Of a DNA stretch of 64,000 nt, positions 15,853 to 25,223 are shown piece after piece. The stretch spans positions 24,904 through 88,903 of the forward strand of contig JAHHRO010000002.1 in assembly GCA_020025755.1 (NCBI GenBank). The letters run 5' to 3'. Source of the DNA: Butyricicoccus sp. (GTDB lineage: Bacteria > Bacillota > Clostridia > Oscillospirales > Butyricicoccaceae). A program made the position numbers and the translations under genes. The notes beneath the pieces were generated by a model that saw only the letters and a program-made list of their open reading frames with translations, was not told the origin of the DNA and did no database searches. Position 1 is the stretch's first letter. Each line of letters starts with the position of its first letter.

Positions 15853-17523
15853 ATGATGACAGACATTGAAATCGCACAGGATTGCCGCATGCAACCCATT
15901 ACAGACATTGCTGAGAAAGCAGGGATCTTGCCGGATGAGCTGGAGCTCTATGGAAAGTATAAAGCAAAGTTGTCCGCCCAAACATGGAAGCGTCTGGAGA
16001 ATCAGCCGGATGGCAAGCTGGTTTTGGTGACTGCCATCAACCCCACACCAGCTGGAGAGGGCAAGACGACAACGACAGTCGGACTGGGACAGGCGATGGC
16101 ACAGCTGGGGAAAAAGGCAATCATTGCCCTGCGTGAGCCCTCGCTGGGACCGGTTTTTGGCATCAAGGGAGGTGCAGCAGGCGGCGGCTATGCACAGGTC
16201 GTGCCAATGGAAGATATCAACCTGCATTTTACGGGCGATATGCATGCCATTACGGCGGCAAACAATTTGCTCTGTGCAATGCTGGATAACCATTTACAGC
16301 AGGGCAATGAACTTCTCATTGATCCTCGCCGTATCTTGTTCACCCGTGTGCTGGATATGAATGACCGCGCCCTGCGCAATATCACCATTGGTTTGGGCGG
16401 CAAGATCAACGGTGTGCCCCGTGAAGATCACTTTATGATCACGGTTGCATCTGAGGTCATGGCAATTCTGTGTCTGGCGCGTGACATTACAGATCTCAAG
16501 GAGAGATTGGGCAATATTCTGGTGGCATACCGCTATGATGGCACGCCAGTGTATGCGCGCGATCTGGGCGCAGATGGTGCAATGACGGCACTTTTGAAGG
16601 ATGCCATCAAGCCGAACCTTGTGCAGACTTTGGAGGGCACACCCTGCCTCATGCATGGCGGCCCATTTGCCAATATTGCACATGGCTGCAACAGCGTACA
16701 GGCAACTAAGATGGCAATGAAGCTTGCAGATATTGCCATCACTGAGGCTGGATTTGGTGCTGATCTGGGCGCAGAGAAGTTTTTTGATATCAAGTGCCGC
16801 GCGGCTGGATTGGCTCCATCGTGTGTGGTGCTGGTTGCGACTGTGCGTGCGCTCAAGTACAATGGCGGCGTTGCCAAGGCAGACCTGAACAAGCAGGATA
16901 CGGAGGCACTTGCGCGCGGTATCGTAAATCTGGATGCCCATATCGAGAATATCCAGAAGTTTGGCGTGCCGGTCGTGGTTGCGATCAATGCGTTCCCGAT
17001 GGATACCGAGGAAGAAATGGAAGTGATCCGCAAGCACTGCGAGGAAAAGGGCGTGCGTGTTGCGCTGTCCGAAGTGTTTGCCAAGGGCGGCGCAGGCGGA
17101 ACTCAATTGGCACAGCAGGTTCTGGATGTGCTGGAAGAAAATACAGCCGATTTCCAGCCGCTCTATGCATTGGATCAGCCGCTTACGGACAAGATCCGTG
17201 CGATCGCGACGCAGATCTATGGTGCGGCAGAGGTCAATATCCTGCCTGCAGCACAAAAGGAACTGGCAAGCATCGCCGAGATGGGATATGGCGATTTGCC
17301 GATCTGTATGGCAAAGACACAGTATTCCCTGTCTGATGATGCATCCATGCTGGGGCGTCCAAAGGACTTTACGATCACCGTGCGCACTGCACGTTTGTCG
17401 GCAGGTGCCGGATTCGTTGTATGTGAGACTGGGGCAATCATGACGATGCCGGGGCTTCCCAAGAAGCCGGCGGCACTTTCCATTGATGTCGATGCAGATG
17501 GAAAGATCACAGGCTTGTTCTAA
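15853..17523 (+). CDS. fhs: Formate-tetrahydrofolate ligase
   Basis: The enzyme makes 10-formyl-THF from formate, THF and ATP in one-carbon metabolism (purines, and the methyl branch of the Wood-Ljungdahl pathway in acetogens). The 556-residue protein has the P-loop [15 protein letters not shown] near residue 60, [18 protein letters not shown], and [14 protein letters not shown]. Length is normal. ATG 15853 follows GGAGGAGAT; the upstream extension to 15811 lacks a ribosome binding site. No folD or other one-carbon gene is adjacent. A terminator follows. Confidence 0.97.
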   Translation: MMTDIEIAQDCRMQPITDIAEKAGILPDELELYGKYKAKLSAQTWKRLENQPDGKLVLVTAINPTPAGEGKTTTTVGLGQAMAQLGKKAIIALREPSLGPVFGIKGGAAGGGYAQVVPMEDINLHFTGDMHAITAANNLLCAMLDNHLQQGNELLIDPRRILFTRVLDMNDRALRNITIGLGGKINGVPREDHFMITVASEVMAILCLARDITDLKERLGNILVAYRYDGTPVYARDLGADGAMTALLKDAIKPNLVQTLEGTPCLMHGGPFANIAHGCNSVQATKMAMKLADIAITEAGFGADLGAEKFFDIKCRAAGLAPSCVVLVATVRALKYNGGVAKADLNKQDTEALARGIVNLDAHIENIQKFGVPVVVAINAFPMDTEEEMEVIRKHCEEKGVRVALSEVFAKGGAGGTQLAQQVLDVLEENTADFQPLYALDQPLTDKIRAIATQIYGAAEVNILPAAQKELASIAEMGYGDLPICMAKTQYSLSDDASMLGRPKDFTITVRTARLSAGAGFVVCETGAIMTMPGLPKKPAALSIDVDADGKITGLF

Positions 17524-17564
17524 AAAATCGAGATAAGGTGTCGATCCGCCTATATGGATCTGCA

Positions 17565-17600
17565 AAAAAGCTTCTCCGTTTTGGGGAAGCTTTTCTCTTG
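17565..17600 (+). terminator. Terminator after fhs
   Basis: The stem AAAAGCTTCTCC / GGGGAAGCTTTT with a short loop is followed by CTCTTGGTTT. A smaller GATCCGCCTATATGGATC hairpin precedes it. Confidence 0.8.
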
Positions 17601-17650
17601 GTTTGAGATAAAAAATTTGGCGGTTTATGCTGAAATACATTGGTTATATA

Positions 17651-17659
17651 TGTTATAAT
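17651..17659 (+). promoter_or_regulatory. Extended -10 promoter before the FtsA-like gene
   Basis: TGT-TATAAT (17651-17659) is an extended -10 element 70 nt before the start at 17729; the -35 region (TGAAAT) is weak. Confidence 0.55.
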
Positions 17660-17728
17660 AGGGATAAATAAATGCTAGAAACAACAGAGCGGTGCATCGA
17701 TTGACACTGCTTTTTGGGAGGAATGAGT

Positions 17729-19819
17729 ATGACGGAAAACCAAGAGCTCGTTTTTGCTCTGGATATTGGTACGCGCAGTGTCATTGGTGTTGTAGGATAT
17801 GCGGAAAAGAATGGGCTTCATGTACTTGCGATCGAGCGGGAGGATCATGGGACGCGTGCCATGGTGGATGGGCAGATTCAGGATATCGCTTTGGTTGCAG
17901 ATGCAGCCAAAGCGGTGCGTGAGCGGCTGGAAAAGAAAGTGGAACAGCCTCTGCATGCAGTCTGTGTGGCGGCGGCAGGACGTTCGCTCAAGACACAGTG
18001 TGCAGAATATGAGATCATGCTGCCCGACAGCCAGAGCATCGATAGTGAACTGATCGCTCGGCTGGAGACCGGTGCAATCAACCGTGCGGAACAGGCGTTT
18101 GATGCGCAGGGGGATGAAAGTGACCGTCTGTATTATCTGGTCGGCTATTCCGTCACGGGGTATGAACTCGATCATTATCCCATGAACACCCTGCTCGATC
18201 ACCGTGGACAGCATCTGAAGGCCTCTGTGATCGCAACGTTCCTGCCGAGTGAGGTGGTAGAAAGCCTGTGTACTGCGATGCGAAAGGCAGGATTGGAGGT
18301 CGCAAGCCTTACTTTGGAGCCGATCGCGGCAATGAATCTCATTATTCCACCGCAGCTGCGTCTGCTCAATCTGGCACTGGTCGATATCGGTGCAGGCACT
18401 TCGGATATTGCGGTTTCGCAGGATGGCAGCGTGATCGGCTATACAATGGCAACCGTTGCAGGAGACGAGATCACCGAGACCCTGATGAAGCAGTATCTGC
18501 TGGATTTCGATACCGCAGAGCAGATCAAGTTGGCGATCAGTGTAGGCGAAGAAGTCACGTTCTGTGATATTTTGGGCATTGAGCACTGTATTTCCGCAGA
18601 GGAGGTCACCAAGGCAACTGAACAGGCTGCTCGAGTCCTGTGTCAGGAGATCTGTGCAGGGGTGCGCGCGCTCAACGGAAAAGCACCTTCCGCACTGTTT
18701 CTGGTTGGCGGCGGCAGTCAGCTTGCCAAACTGCGTGAATATGTAGAGCATGAACTGGAGATGGAGCCGTCTCGCGTTGCAGTCGGCAGCGCGAATCTGC
18801 GCAATCTGGTTTGGACAGACGAGGCGTATGATCTCAGAAGTCCGGATCTTGCAACTCCGCTGGGGATCGCGCTTTCTGCGGCGCAGCAGCTGACAGGGAA
18901 CGGCTTGCAGATCGTCATCAATGGTCGCCGTGCGAATCTGTTCCGCAGCGAGCATTTGAGTGTGCGGGATGTACTGATGATGAATGGATATCGCTATCGC
19001 GACTTCATTGGACGCTCGGGGCGCAGTGTTTCTTTCACGCTGGATGGAGAACGGCGTGTGATCCGCGGCACACAGTCCATTCCGGCGGAGCTCAGCCGCA
19101 ATGGGGAGGCTGTCAACCTGTCTGACTTCGTACATGCAGGGGATAATATTTCCTTTGTTCCGGCTGTCTCAGGTGAAGATGCTGCACCCGTACTGGGCGA
19201 GGTGATCCCAGAGCTTTCTCGTGATATCGTCTGGGTAGGCGATCATCAGGTGTACATTGGGCTGGTTGCGCGAGTCAATGGTAAATTTGTATCCAATGAT
19301 ACGGTGCTTGTCAGTGGCGATGAGGTAGAGACCTGCAGCGTACAGACTTTGGAGGATCTTATCACAGTCTATCAGCTGGAGACACCTGTGCTGCGCAATG
19401 GCAAGGTTTGTTCCGGTGAGATCCTGCTCGAGGCAGAAGATCATATTGTATGCGGACAAAGTGCTTGTACCAGCGAGGGTTTGGGAGAACATGGGCTGGA
19501 AGATGGAACAAGTGTGTCAAAGAATCCGTCAGAAGAAGTGGAAACAAAAGCCGGCGTGAAAGGCGTATCTGCGCAGCAGGCGGCAGAGCCGCAGATCCTG
19601 CATGTGGTACTCAATGATCAGCCCTTGAAGCTGACTATCACACCGCAGCATCCGATCTATTATCTTATGGATCTGCTGGAACATACCAACATCGATTTTC
19701 AGAACCTGACGCAGGAGGTCTGTCTGGAGATCAATGGGCAGGAGGCTTCCTTCCAGCAGCGTCTTTTCATGGGAGATCATGTGCATATTTATGAAAAACC
19801 ACGCGAGAGTAGTTTTTGA
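17729..19819 (+). CDS. FtsA/MreB-superfamily ATPase with extended C-terminus
   Basis: The 696-residue protein starts with an actin-like fold of the FtsA type: phosphate-1 motif ALDIGTRSVIGVVG, SHS2-like region (residues about 75-160), phosphate-2 ALVDIGAGTSDIAV near residue 215 and adenosine motif LFLVGGGSQLAKL near 325. The C-terminal 300 residues are not part of classical FtsA (about 400 aa) and include beta-rich segments and a ubiquitin-like end (LHVVLNDQPLKLTITPQHPI). Such long FtsA-domain proteins occur in Clostridia; their role is unknown. ATG 17729 has GGAGGA 6 nt upstream. The next gene, a surface protein, starts about 30 nt downstream, which suggests an operon. Confidence 0.8.
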   Translation: MTENQELVFALDIGTRSVIGVVGYAEKNGLHVLAIEREDHGTRAMVDGQIQDIALVADAAKAVRERLEKKVEQPLHAVCVAAAGRSLKTQCAEYEIMLPDSQSIDSELIARLETGAINRAEQAFDAQGDESDRLYYLVGYSVTGYELDHYPMNTLLDHRGQHLKASVIATFLPSEVVESLCTAMRKAGLEVASLTLEPIAAMNLIIPPQLRLLNLALVDIGAGTSDIAVSQDGSVIGYTMATVAGDEITETLMKQYLLDFDTAEQIKLAISVGEEVTFCDILGIEHCISAEEVTKATEQAARVLCQEICAGVRALNGKAPSALFLVGGGSQLAKLREYVEHELEMEPSRVAVGSANLRNLVWTDEAYDLRSPDLATPLGIALSAAQQLTGNGLQIVINGRRANLFRSEHLSVRDVLMMNGYRYRDFIGRSGRSVSFTLDGERRVIRGTQSIPAELSRNGEAVNLSDFVHAGDNISFVPAVSGEDAAPVLGEVIPELSRDIVWVGDHQVYIGLVARVNGKFVSNDTVLVSGDEVETCSVQTLEDLITVYQLETPVLRNGKVCSGEILLEAEDHIVCGQSACTSEGLGEHGLEDGTSVSKNPSEEVETKAGVKGVSAQQAAEPQILHVVLNDQPLKLTITPQHPIYYLMDLLEHTNIDFQNLTQEVCLEINGQEASFQQRLFMGDHVHIYEKPRESSF

Positions 19820-19848
19820 TGCGTACAAAAGAAAGGAAGTGTATATGG

Positions 19849-21678
19849 ATGCGCAGGATCATGAGTGGAATGCTCATGGCAGCACTGCTGCTGGGACAGA
19901 TCCCACAGGCACAAGCTGCATCTAGGTATAAGATCAAGGTCTTTGTAGACAAAGAGGAGCAGGCGGTCGTCGAGGAGGTCAAGCCAAGCCGTGTAGAATC
20001 CGGTGAGGACAGCAAGATCGTATTCCGGCTGGAAAACGATTATGAACTCAAAGAAATCAAGATCCAGGATCGGGAGGAAGACGAGGATTATTATGTCAGC
20101 AAGGATGGTGACGAGATCCAGCTGTCTGATGATACAAGCTGTGAGCTTGAGATCGATAAACGCAAGATCACGCTTTGGCTGTATGAGATCGAATCGGATT
20201 ACGATGTGACCTTATATGCAGATAAGATCGATACAGAGGATGAGGGCTCCGATGATGATGAGGTACGCCTATCCTTATCTGCAGAGCCGGGACTTACGAT
20301 CAGATCGGATAAAGGGACGAGGCCGAACCTTGGAGATACGGTGAATATCAAGATCCAGCCGGATGCAGGATATCAGGTCGGAACGATCACGATGACCATT
20401 GGAGATAAGAGTGCATCTGCAGAGCCGTCTGAAAATGTGATCCGGATCGATCGGCAGCCTTATTATATTTCGAGTGAGCTCGATGGCAGCCGCGTGCTGA
20501 TTATTCGCAATGTGGGCCGCAGCATGAAGATCCGGGCGGAAGCGATCCGCGGAAGCCACGGGCAGGGAAGCGGAAACGATGGACAGCCGCAATATACGAT
20601 CATGGCCAATGGTGATATCGGTGTCAGTGTCCTTCCGAGTGCGTCCAATGCATCGAAGGGTGGGATGGTAAGCTTTCGGATCAGTCCGCAATTGGGATAT
20701 GAACTGCAAAGCATTACGCTGAAAGTTGGAACGGCTGTCAAGACCTTTGCGCCAAGTGTAACACAGGTGAATGTGGGTGGACAGGTATACATGCTGGGAA
20801 AAGATGGCAGGGATGTGATCCTGTTTGTAAACGATATCAGCAGTAGTGTTTCTGTGACAGCAGCTTCTCAACAGGCTTATATCCCACCGGTGCCGCAGAA
20901 GCCAGCTGCGCCGCAGAAGCCGACTCCGCCAAGCAAACCGACCGTGCCGCAGAAACCGACCCCACCGAGCAAGCCGGCTGTACCGCAAAAGCCGACCCCA
21001 CCGAGTAAGCCGGCTGCAACAAAGCCTGCAAAACAGACGCCGCCACCACAAAAACCGTCTATTCCGGTACAGGCGAAGGAGAATTCGTTTGATCCTGCAA
21101 ATAAAAAAGCGTTTTTGCAGGGTAACGGAAATGGTACCATCACACCGGAGGCAGCAATCACACGCGCAGAGGCATCTGCGATCCTGGATCGGCTGATCGC
21201 ATACACAAATCCTGAGAAGGCAAAGCCAAGTTTTCAGGATGTAAAATCCTCCGATTGGTTCGCGGCAGCAGTTGGACGGCTGGAACGGATCGGGGCGTAT
21301 GAAGTGGAAAAAAATGGGAATTTTCGTCCGCATGATAAGATCACGCGCGGAGAGCTGATCCATTGGATCGCGCAGATCGATAGAGGCACAACAACGGTAC
21401 CATGCAGTTATACCGATGTTGATCCGGATAATGTATACTATATGGGGATTGCGTACGGTACGCATCAGGGTTGGATCAATGGATATGCAGATGGAACATT
21501 CCGACCGGATGCACCGATCGCACGTTCGGAAGCCGCACATATGGTGCTTCGTATGATGGGGTGGCAGCCAGATGAAGCTGCGATCGCCGGGGTCGGAAAA
21601 GTTTTCTCTGATATGGATCCTCAATATTGGGCGTACAATCAGGTAACGGCAGCAGCACGCGGTTTGTATCGTACCTGA
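19849..21678 (+). CDS. Secreted SLH-domain surface protein
   Basis: The 609-residue protein has a signal peptide (RRIMSGMLMAALLLGQIPQAQAA). Residues about 25-350 contain acidic, beta-rich repeats with similar strands (for example GDTVNIKIQPDAGYQVGTITM and GGMVSFRISPQLGYELQSITL). A Pro/Lys linker (about 355-415) built from PQKPTPPSKP-type units probably spans the cell wall. The last 190 residues hold three S-layer homology modules (ITRAEASAILDRL, ITRGELIHWIAQI, IARSEAAHMVLRM), which bind secondary wall polymers. ATG 19849 follows AAGGAAG; an earlier ATG at 19819 is also in frame but has no good ribosome binding site. A terminator follows at 21752. Confidence 0.85.
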   Translation: MRRIMSGMLMAALLLGQIPQAQAASRYKIKVFVDKEEQAVVEEVKPSRVESGEDSKIVFRLENDYELKEIKIQDREEDEDYYVSKDGDEIQLSDDTSCELEIDKRKITLWLYEIESDYDVTLYADKIDTEDEGSDDDEVRLSLSAEPGLTIRSDKGTRPNLGDTVNIKIQPDAGYQVGTITMTIGDKSASAEPSENVIRIDRQPYYISSELDGSRVLIIRNVGRSMKIRAEAIRGSHGQGSGNDGQPQYTIMANGDIGVSVLPSASNASKGGMVSFRISPQLGYELQSITLKVGTAVKTFAPSVTQVNVGGQVYMLGKDGRDVILFVNDISSSVSVTAASQQAYIPPVPQKPAAPQKPTPPSKPTVPQKPTPPSKPAVPQKPTPPSKPAATKPAKQTPPPQKPSIPVQAKENSFDPANKKAFLQGNGNGTITPEAAITRAEASAILDRLIAYTNPEKAKPSFQDVKSSDWFAAAVGRLERIGAYEVEKNGNFRPHDKITRGELIHWIAQIDRGTTTVPCSYTDVDPDNVYYMGIAYGTHQGWINGYADGTFRPDAPIARSEAAHMVLRMMGWQPDEAAIAGVGKVFSDMDPQYWAYNQVTAAARGLYRT

Positions 21679-21751
21679 TGAAATAAGGGCGACGGATTCC
21701 ACTGCAATATATAGATTTGAAAACTAAATGATAACGGATATCAAGTGTGAG

Positions 21752-21789
21752 ATAAGCATTGCACAGTGGCTGCAGTGCTTATTTTTTTT
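21752..21789 (+). terminator. Terminator after the SLH protein gene
   Basis: The stem ATAAGCATTGC / GCAGTGCTTAT (one G-U pair) is followed by eight T. Confidence 0.88.
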
Positions 21790-22312
21790 GTTGAAAGGAT
21801 ATCTAAAATGGTTGGGGATGATAAATCCAAGCACATACCTGAAATGTATAGAAACAGGAAGAAAATATAGGGGGAACATTGCTGAAATTCCAAAGTATTT
21901 TTGGGATGTTTCAGCAAAAGAAGTGAGGAGATACAGAAATAGAAGAAATTTTCCGGAAAATAGGACATATTTTAGCGCGTATCTGAAAAGGGCTTATGAT
22001 TTAGAAATCCGATAGCCAGAGAAAAATTATTGTAAGATAGCTATTTTCTATAGACAAAAGCATGGTTATGAAGTAAAATAATAAGAGATTACCAGATAAT
22101 ATGTCGCATCGTGTCACAAGGGGAAGCGGCAAAAGCACTCTCCCTACACAAAATGTTGTGGCATGTGTCTTTATATAGCCTTTATAGAAAGGATTCCTTC
22201 TTTTCAAGGCTTTCCATATCCGTATCATCAGCAGAATATTTTCGGATGTTCTTTTTTTTACGTATATTGTTGCATATATTTCCAAGATTGGAAACCAAAG
22301 GAGGTTTTTCAA
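21790..22312. other. Non-coding stretch upstream of the flagellar operon
   Basis: About 520 AT-rich bases lie between the terminator at 21752-21789 and flgB. No convincing gene is present. A long imperfect hairpin at 21879-21917 (TTGCTGAAA paired with TTTCAGCAA, continued by TCCAAA with TTTGGGA) is the only clear structure. No good sigma-A or sigma-28 promoter was seen, although a promoter for the flagellar operon must lie here or upstream. Confidence 0.5.
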
Positions 22313-22705
22313 GTGTCTTTCCTTACATCGAATACAATGCTGCTCACCCAAAAATCAATGGACTATCTCTGGAAGAAGCAGAGTGTGATCGCTGAAAACG
22401 TCACGAATGCTGAAACACCGGGCTACAAGGCAAAGTATGTCACATTTGAGCAGGAGCTGCGTGAGAGACTGCAAAAAGCAAGTGAGTTAGGACAGGGCGG
22501 TATGCGTACCGCAATGCGTGAAGGGATCCTGGGCAGTCAGATCGAAACACATCGGGCAGAGAATGAAACAGCACGCATGGATGGTAATGGAGTAAATATT
22601 ACAGAACAGAATATCGAACTGGCCCGCACATATATTCAGTATCAACTGACAACACGCGCATTCGCAGAAGAAATGACCCGGCTGCGTGCAGCGATCCGTG
22701 GTTGA
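22313..22705 (+). CDS. flgB: Flagellar basal-body rod protein FlgB
   Basis: FlgB forms the proximal rod on the MS ring. The 130-residue protein has the rod-protein start (KSMDYLWKKQSVIAENVTNAETPGYKAKYVTF) and the C-terminal heptad helix (NIELARTYIQYQLTTRAFAEEM). Start GTG 22313 is chosen because AAAGGAGGT lies 8 nt upstream and the length then fits the family; the longer open frame to 22163 encodes unrelated AT-rich sequence. First gene of the large flagellar operon. Confidence 0.94.
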   Translation: MSFLTSNTMLLTQKSMDYLWKKQSVIAENVTNAETPGYKAKYVTFEQELRERLQKASELGQGGMRTAMREGILGSQIETHRAENETARMDGNGVNITEQNIELARTYIQYQLTTRAFAEEMTRLRAAIRG

Positions 22706-22742
22706 TTTGTGTGGTTGTTTTTGATTTCGGAGGGAAATGGAT

Positions 22743-23201
22743 ATGGCATTTTTGAGTTCTATGAACATTGTTGGTTCAGGTTTAACTGCACAGCAGCTTC
22801 GTCTGGATGTGATTTCTGAGAACGTGACCAATATGCATACGGCACGCACGGAAAATGGCGGACCGTATCGCCGTAAGATGGTCGTGTTTGAGGAGCAGGG
22901 CGGCAGGCTGACGTTTCAAGAGGCACTTGCGCGTGCGCTTGGGCGCGAACAGACACCGAACAACAATGAAGGCGGCGTGAAAGTTACGCAAATTATTGAG
23001 GATACAAGCGATTTTAAGCAGATTTACGATCCTACACACCCGGATGCAGACGCCAATGGCTATGTTCAGCTTCCAAATGTGGATCTCGTAAAGGAAACCG
23101 TGGATGCAATGGCTGCACAGCAGGCGTACACCGCAAACGTAACGGTATTCAATGCGCTCAAGGGGATGGCTACCTCAGCACTTGAGATCGGAAAAGGCTA
23201 A
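22743..23201 (+). CDS. flgC: Flagellar basal-body rod protein FlgC
   Basis: FlgC is another rod subunit. The 152-residue protein has LRLDVISENVTNMHTARTENGGPYRRKMVVF at its start and the C-terminal VKETVDAMAAQQAYTANVTVFNALKGM helix that packs in the rod. ATG 22743 is preferred to 22737 because GGAGGG then has normal spacing of about 8 nt. Between flgB and fliE as in Bacillus. Confidence 0.95.
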   Translation: MAFLSSMNIVGSGLTAQQLRLDVISENVTNMHTARTENGGPYRRKMVVFEEQGGRLTFQEALARALGREQTPNNNEGGVKVTQIIEDTSDFKQIYDPTHPDADANGYVQLPNVDLVKETVDAMAAQQAYTANVTVFNALKGMATSALEIGKG

Positions 23202-23221
23202 AATTTAAAGGAGAATAAGAA

Positions 23222-23527
23222 ATGTTTATTACACCTATGGTTCCGGTGCGTTCGGCGGCGGAGCTCTCTGCGCCGAAGCAGACAGAACAGCCTCAGAAGG
23301 CTGCGGGCGGGATGTTCGCAGATATTTTTCATCAGGCGATCAACAACGTGAAGGAAACGGAAAATGAGGTTTCTCAGTCGCTGTATCAGCTGGCGACCGG
23401 TCAGCTCGATGATATCCATACGCTGACCATTGGGATGAGTAAGGCGGCGGCGGCAGGCGAACTCGTGATCCAGCTGCGCAATAAGGCGATGGAATCCTAC
23501 AACGAACTGATGAGGATCAATCTGTAA
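23222..23527 (+). CDS. fliE: Flagellar hook-basal body protein FliE
   Basis: FliE joins the MS ring to the rod and is needed early for export. The 101-residue protein has FADIFHQAINNVKETENEVSQ, QLATGQLDDIHTLTIGMSKAAAAGELVIQLRNKAMESYNELMRI, the hallmark C-terminal helix of the family. Ribosome binding site AAAGGAG lies 8-10 nt before ATG 23222. Confidence 0.95.
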   Translation: MFITPMVPVRSAAELSAPKQTEQPQKAAGGMFADIFHQAINNVKETENEVSQSLYQLATGQLDDIHTLTIGMSKAAAAGELVIQLRNKAMESYNELMRINL

Positions 23528-23561
23528 ACTATAACTGCTCAAAAATAAGGGAGGGAACGCG

Positions 23562-25223
23562 GTGAAAGAGCGGGCGACAGCTGCGCTGGAAAAGGTAAAG
23601 AGCGTATTAGGCGCGCTCAACCGCAAAACCAAAATTTTGATCGCGAGCGCTGCAATCGTAGCGTTGGCACTGATTATTGGACTGGTTGCGTACAGCAGCA
23701 CTAAGAAGGCATCAGATTATACAACGCTTTTCTCGGAACTCAATACAGACGAAGCAACAACGATTTTAGGCAAGCTGGATGAGTATGGTGCACCCTATCG
23801 ATATAAAGGGAACGGAACCATTGAGGTTTTGACGGAACAAGAGCCACAGCTTAAGGCAAAACTGCTGCAGGAGGGTTACCCCAAAAGCGGCTTCACTTAT
23901 GATATTTTCACTGAAAATGTCAGCATGATGACAACGGACTTTGAAAAGCAGCAGTTTGTTCTCTATGAATTGCAGGATCGCATTCAGGCAACCCTGCGCT
24001 GCTTTGAAGGCGTGACACAGGCTGTTGTAAATATCACGCCCGCAGAAGATAACAGCTATGTGCTCAATACAAAGGAGCTGGAGCCAGCTAAGGCTTCTGT
24101 GACATTGACGCTCAAAGAGGGCGAGACCCTTGAAAATTCGCAGGTCATTGCGATCCAGAATCTGGTATCCCGTTCCGTGCGCGGTTTGCTGCCCGAGAAT
24201 GTGACGATCTTGGATTCGGATATGAATTACTATTCCGCGGAAGATACAGGAGACGCGGCGCAGGACAAGGCGACCCAGCTCAAGCTGGAGACCGAGCGTA
24301 AAGTCGAGGCTGCTACACGCCGCAAGGTACTGGATGTACTGGAAGGCTTCTATGGACAGGGCAATGTACGCGTCAGCGTCAAGAGCACGGTCGATGTGAA
24401 GCGTACCATGCAGGAGGCAACGACTTACACCACGCCGGAAGGCGCGGCTCCTGGCACGGGCATCCCCGGTCAGATCGCGAAGAATCAGGAAGTGCTCCGC
24501 CCGACACCGGAAGCAAATGCTGCCGGCGGCGTGGTCGGTACGCAGTCCAATGCCGACATCAATACATATGTCAATCAGAACAATGGTACTGTGGGCGCAA
24601 ATGATACGCTTGTATCAGATAAAACACAGACCAATTTCAATCTGAATACCATGAAGGAGCAGAATGAGATCTACGCACCGAAGGTTACAGACCTTACGGT
24701 TGCAGTCTCCATCAACAGCGATGGATACGGATCCCTGACCCAGCCGCAGATCGTAGAGCTGGTCGCGCGTGCAGCGGGTATCCCACCGGAAAACGAACAG
24801 ACCAAGATCTCGGTTGCGGCATCTCGCTTCTTTGACTGGGCACCGGAAGAACCGGAGCCGGAAGGCAGCTCGTTCCTAGACTGGGCACAGAGTACCGTAT
24901 TCGGTATCCCGATGTGGGCGATCGCCGGTGCAGCCTTTGCGTTGTTCCTCCTCCTCGTGATCGTGATTTCCTTGATCGTGCGCCGCCGCCGCAAGAGACG
25001 CAGACTGCTTGCAGCTGAGGAGCAGCTGGAGCTTGACCGTGCGACTGTGGAAGCAGAGATGGCACATCAGCAGGAAATGGCAGAGATGCAGAAGGATCTG
25101 CTCAATATCCAAAATGAGAAGAGCATGGCACTCAAAGAAAACATTCGCAAGTTCTCCGAGGAAAGCCCGGAAGTGGCTGCTGACTTGCTCAGCAGCTGGT
25201 TAAGAGGAGGAAAAGACGAGTGA
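23562..25223 (+). CDS. fliF: Flagellar MS-ring protein FliF
   Basis: FliF builds the membrane ring that carries the switch and houses the export gate. The 553-residue protein has an N-terminal membrane helix (about 24-45), a YscJ/FliF ring domain (LFSELNTDEATTILGKLDEYG onward), the beta-collar region (about 280-380), a second membrane helix near 455-475, and a charged C-terminal tail that binds FliG. The start is GTG 23562 after GGGAGGG. The stop overlaps the fliG start by 4 nt (GTGA). Confidence 0.96.
   Translation: MKERATAALEKVKSVLGALNRKTKILIASAAIVALALIIGLVAYSSTKKASDYTTLFSELNTDEATTILGKLDEYGAPYRYKGNGTIEVLTEQEPQLKAKLLQEGYPKSGFTYDIFTENVSMMTTDFEKQQFVLYELQDRIQATLRCFEGVTQAVVNITPAEDNSYVLNTKELEPAKASVTLTLKEGETLENSQVIAIQNLVSRSVRGLLPENVTILDSDMNYYSAEDTGDAAQDKATQLKLETERKVEAATRRKVLDVLEGFYGQGNVRVSVKSTVDVKRTMQEATTYTTPEGAAPGTGIPGQIAKNQEVLRPTPEANAAGGVVGTQSNADINTYVNQNNGTVGANDTLVSDKTQTNFNLNTMKEQNEIYAPKVTDLTVAVSINSDGYGSLTQPQIVELVARAAGIPPENEQTKISVAASRFFDWAPEEPEPEGSSFLDWAQSTVFGIPMWAIAGAAFALFLLLVIVISLIVRRRRKRRRLLAAEEQLELDRATVEAEMAHQQEMAEMQKDLLNIQNEKSMALKENIRKFSEESPEVAADLLSSWLRGGKDE

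Noticed and set aside
17675..19135. A 486-codon minus-strand open frame opposite the FtsA-like gene
   Set aside because: Antisense shadow; actin-fold motifs on the plus strand are convincing.
21728..22015. A 95-codon plus-strand frame after the SLH gene
   Set aside because: It starts before and runs through a strong terminator (21752-21789), lacks a ribosome binding site and has no recognisable motif.
22081..22312. Possible c-di-GMP riboswitch upstream of flgB
   Set aside because: The conserved core motifs of class I and class II c-di-GMP riboswitches are not present on inspection.
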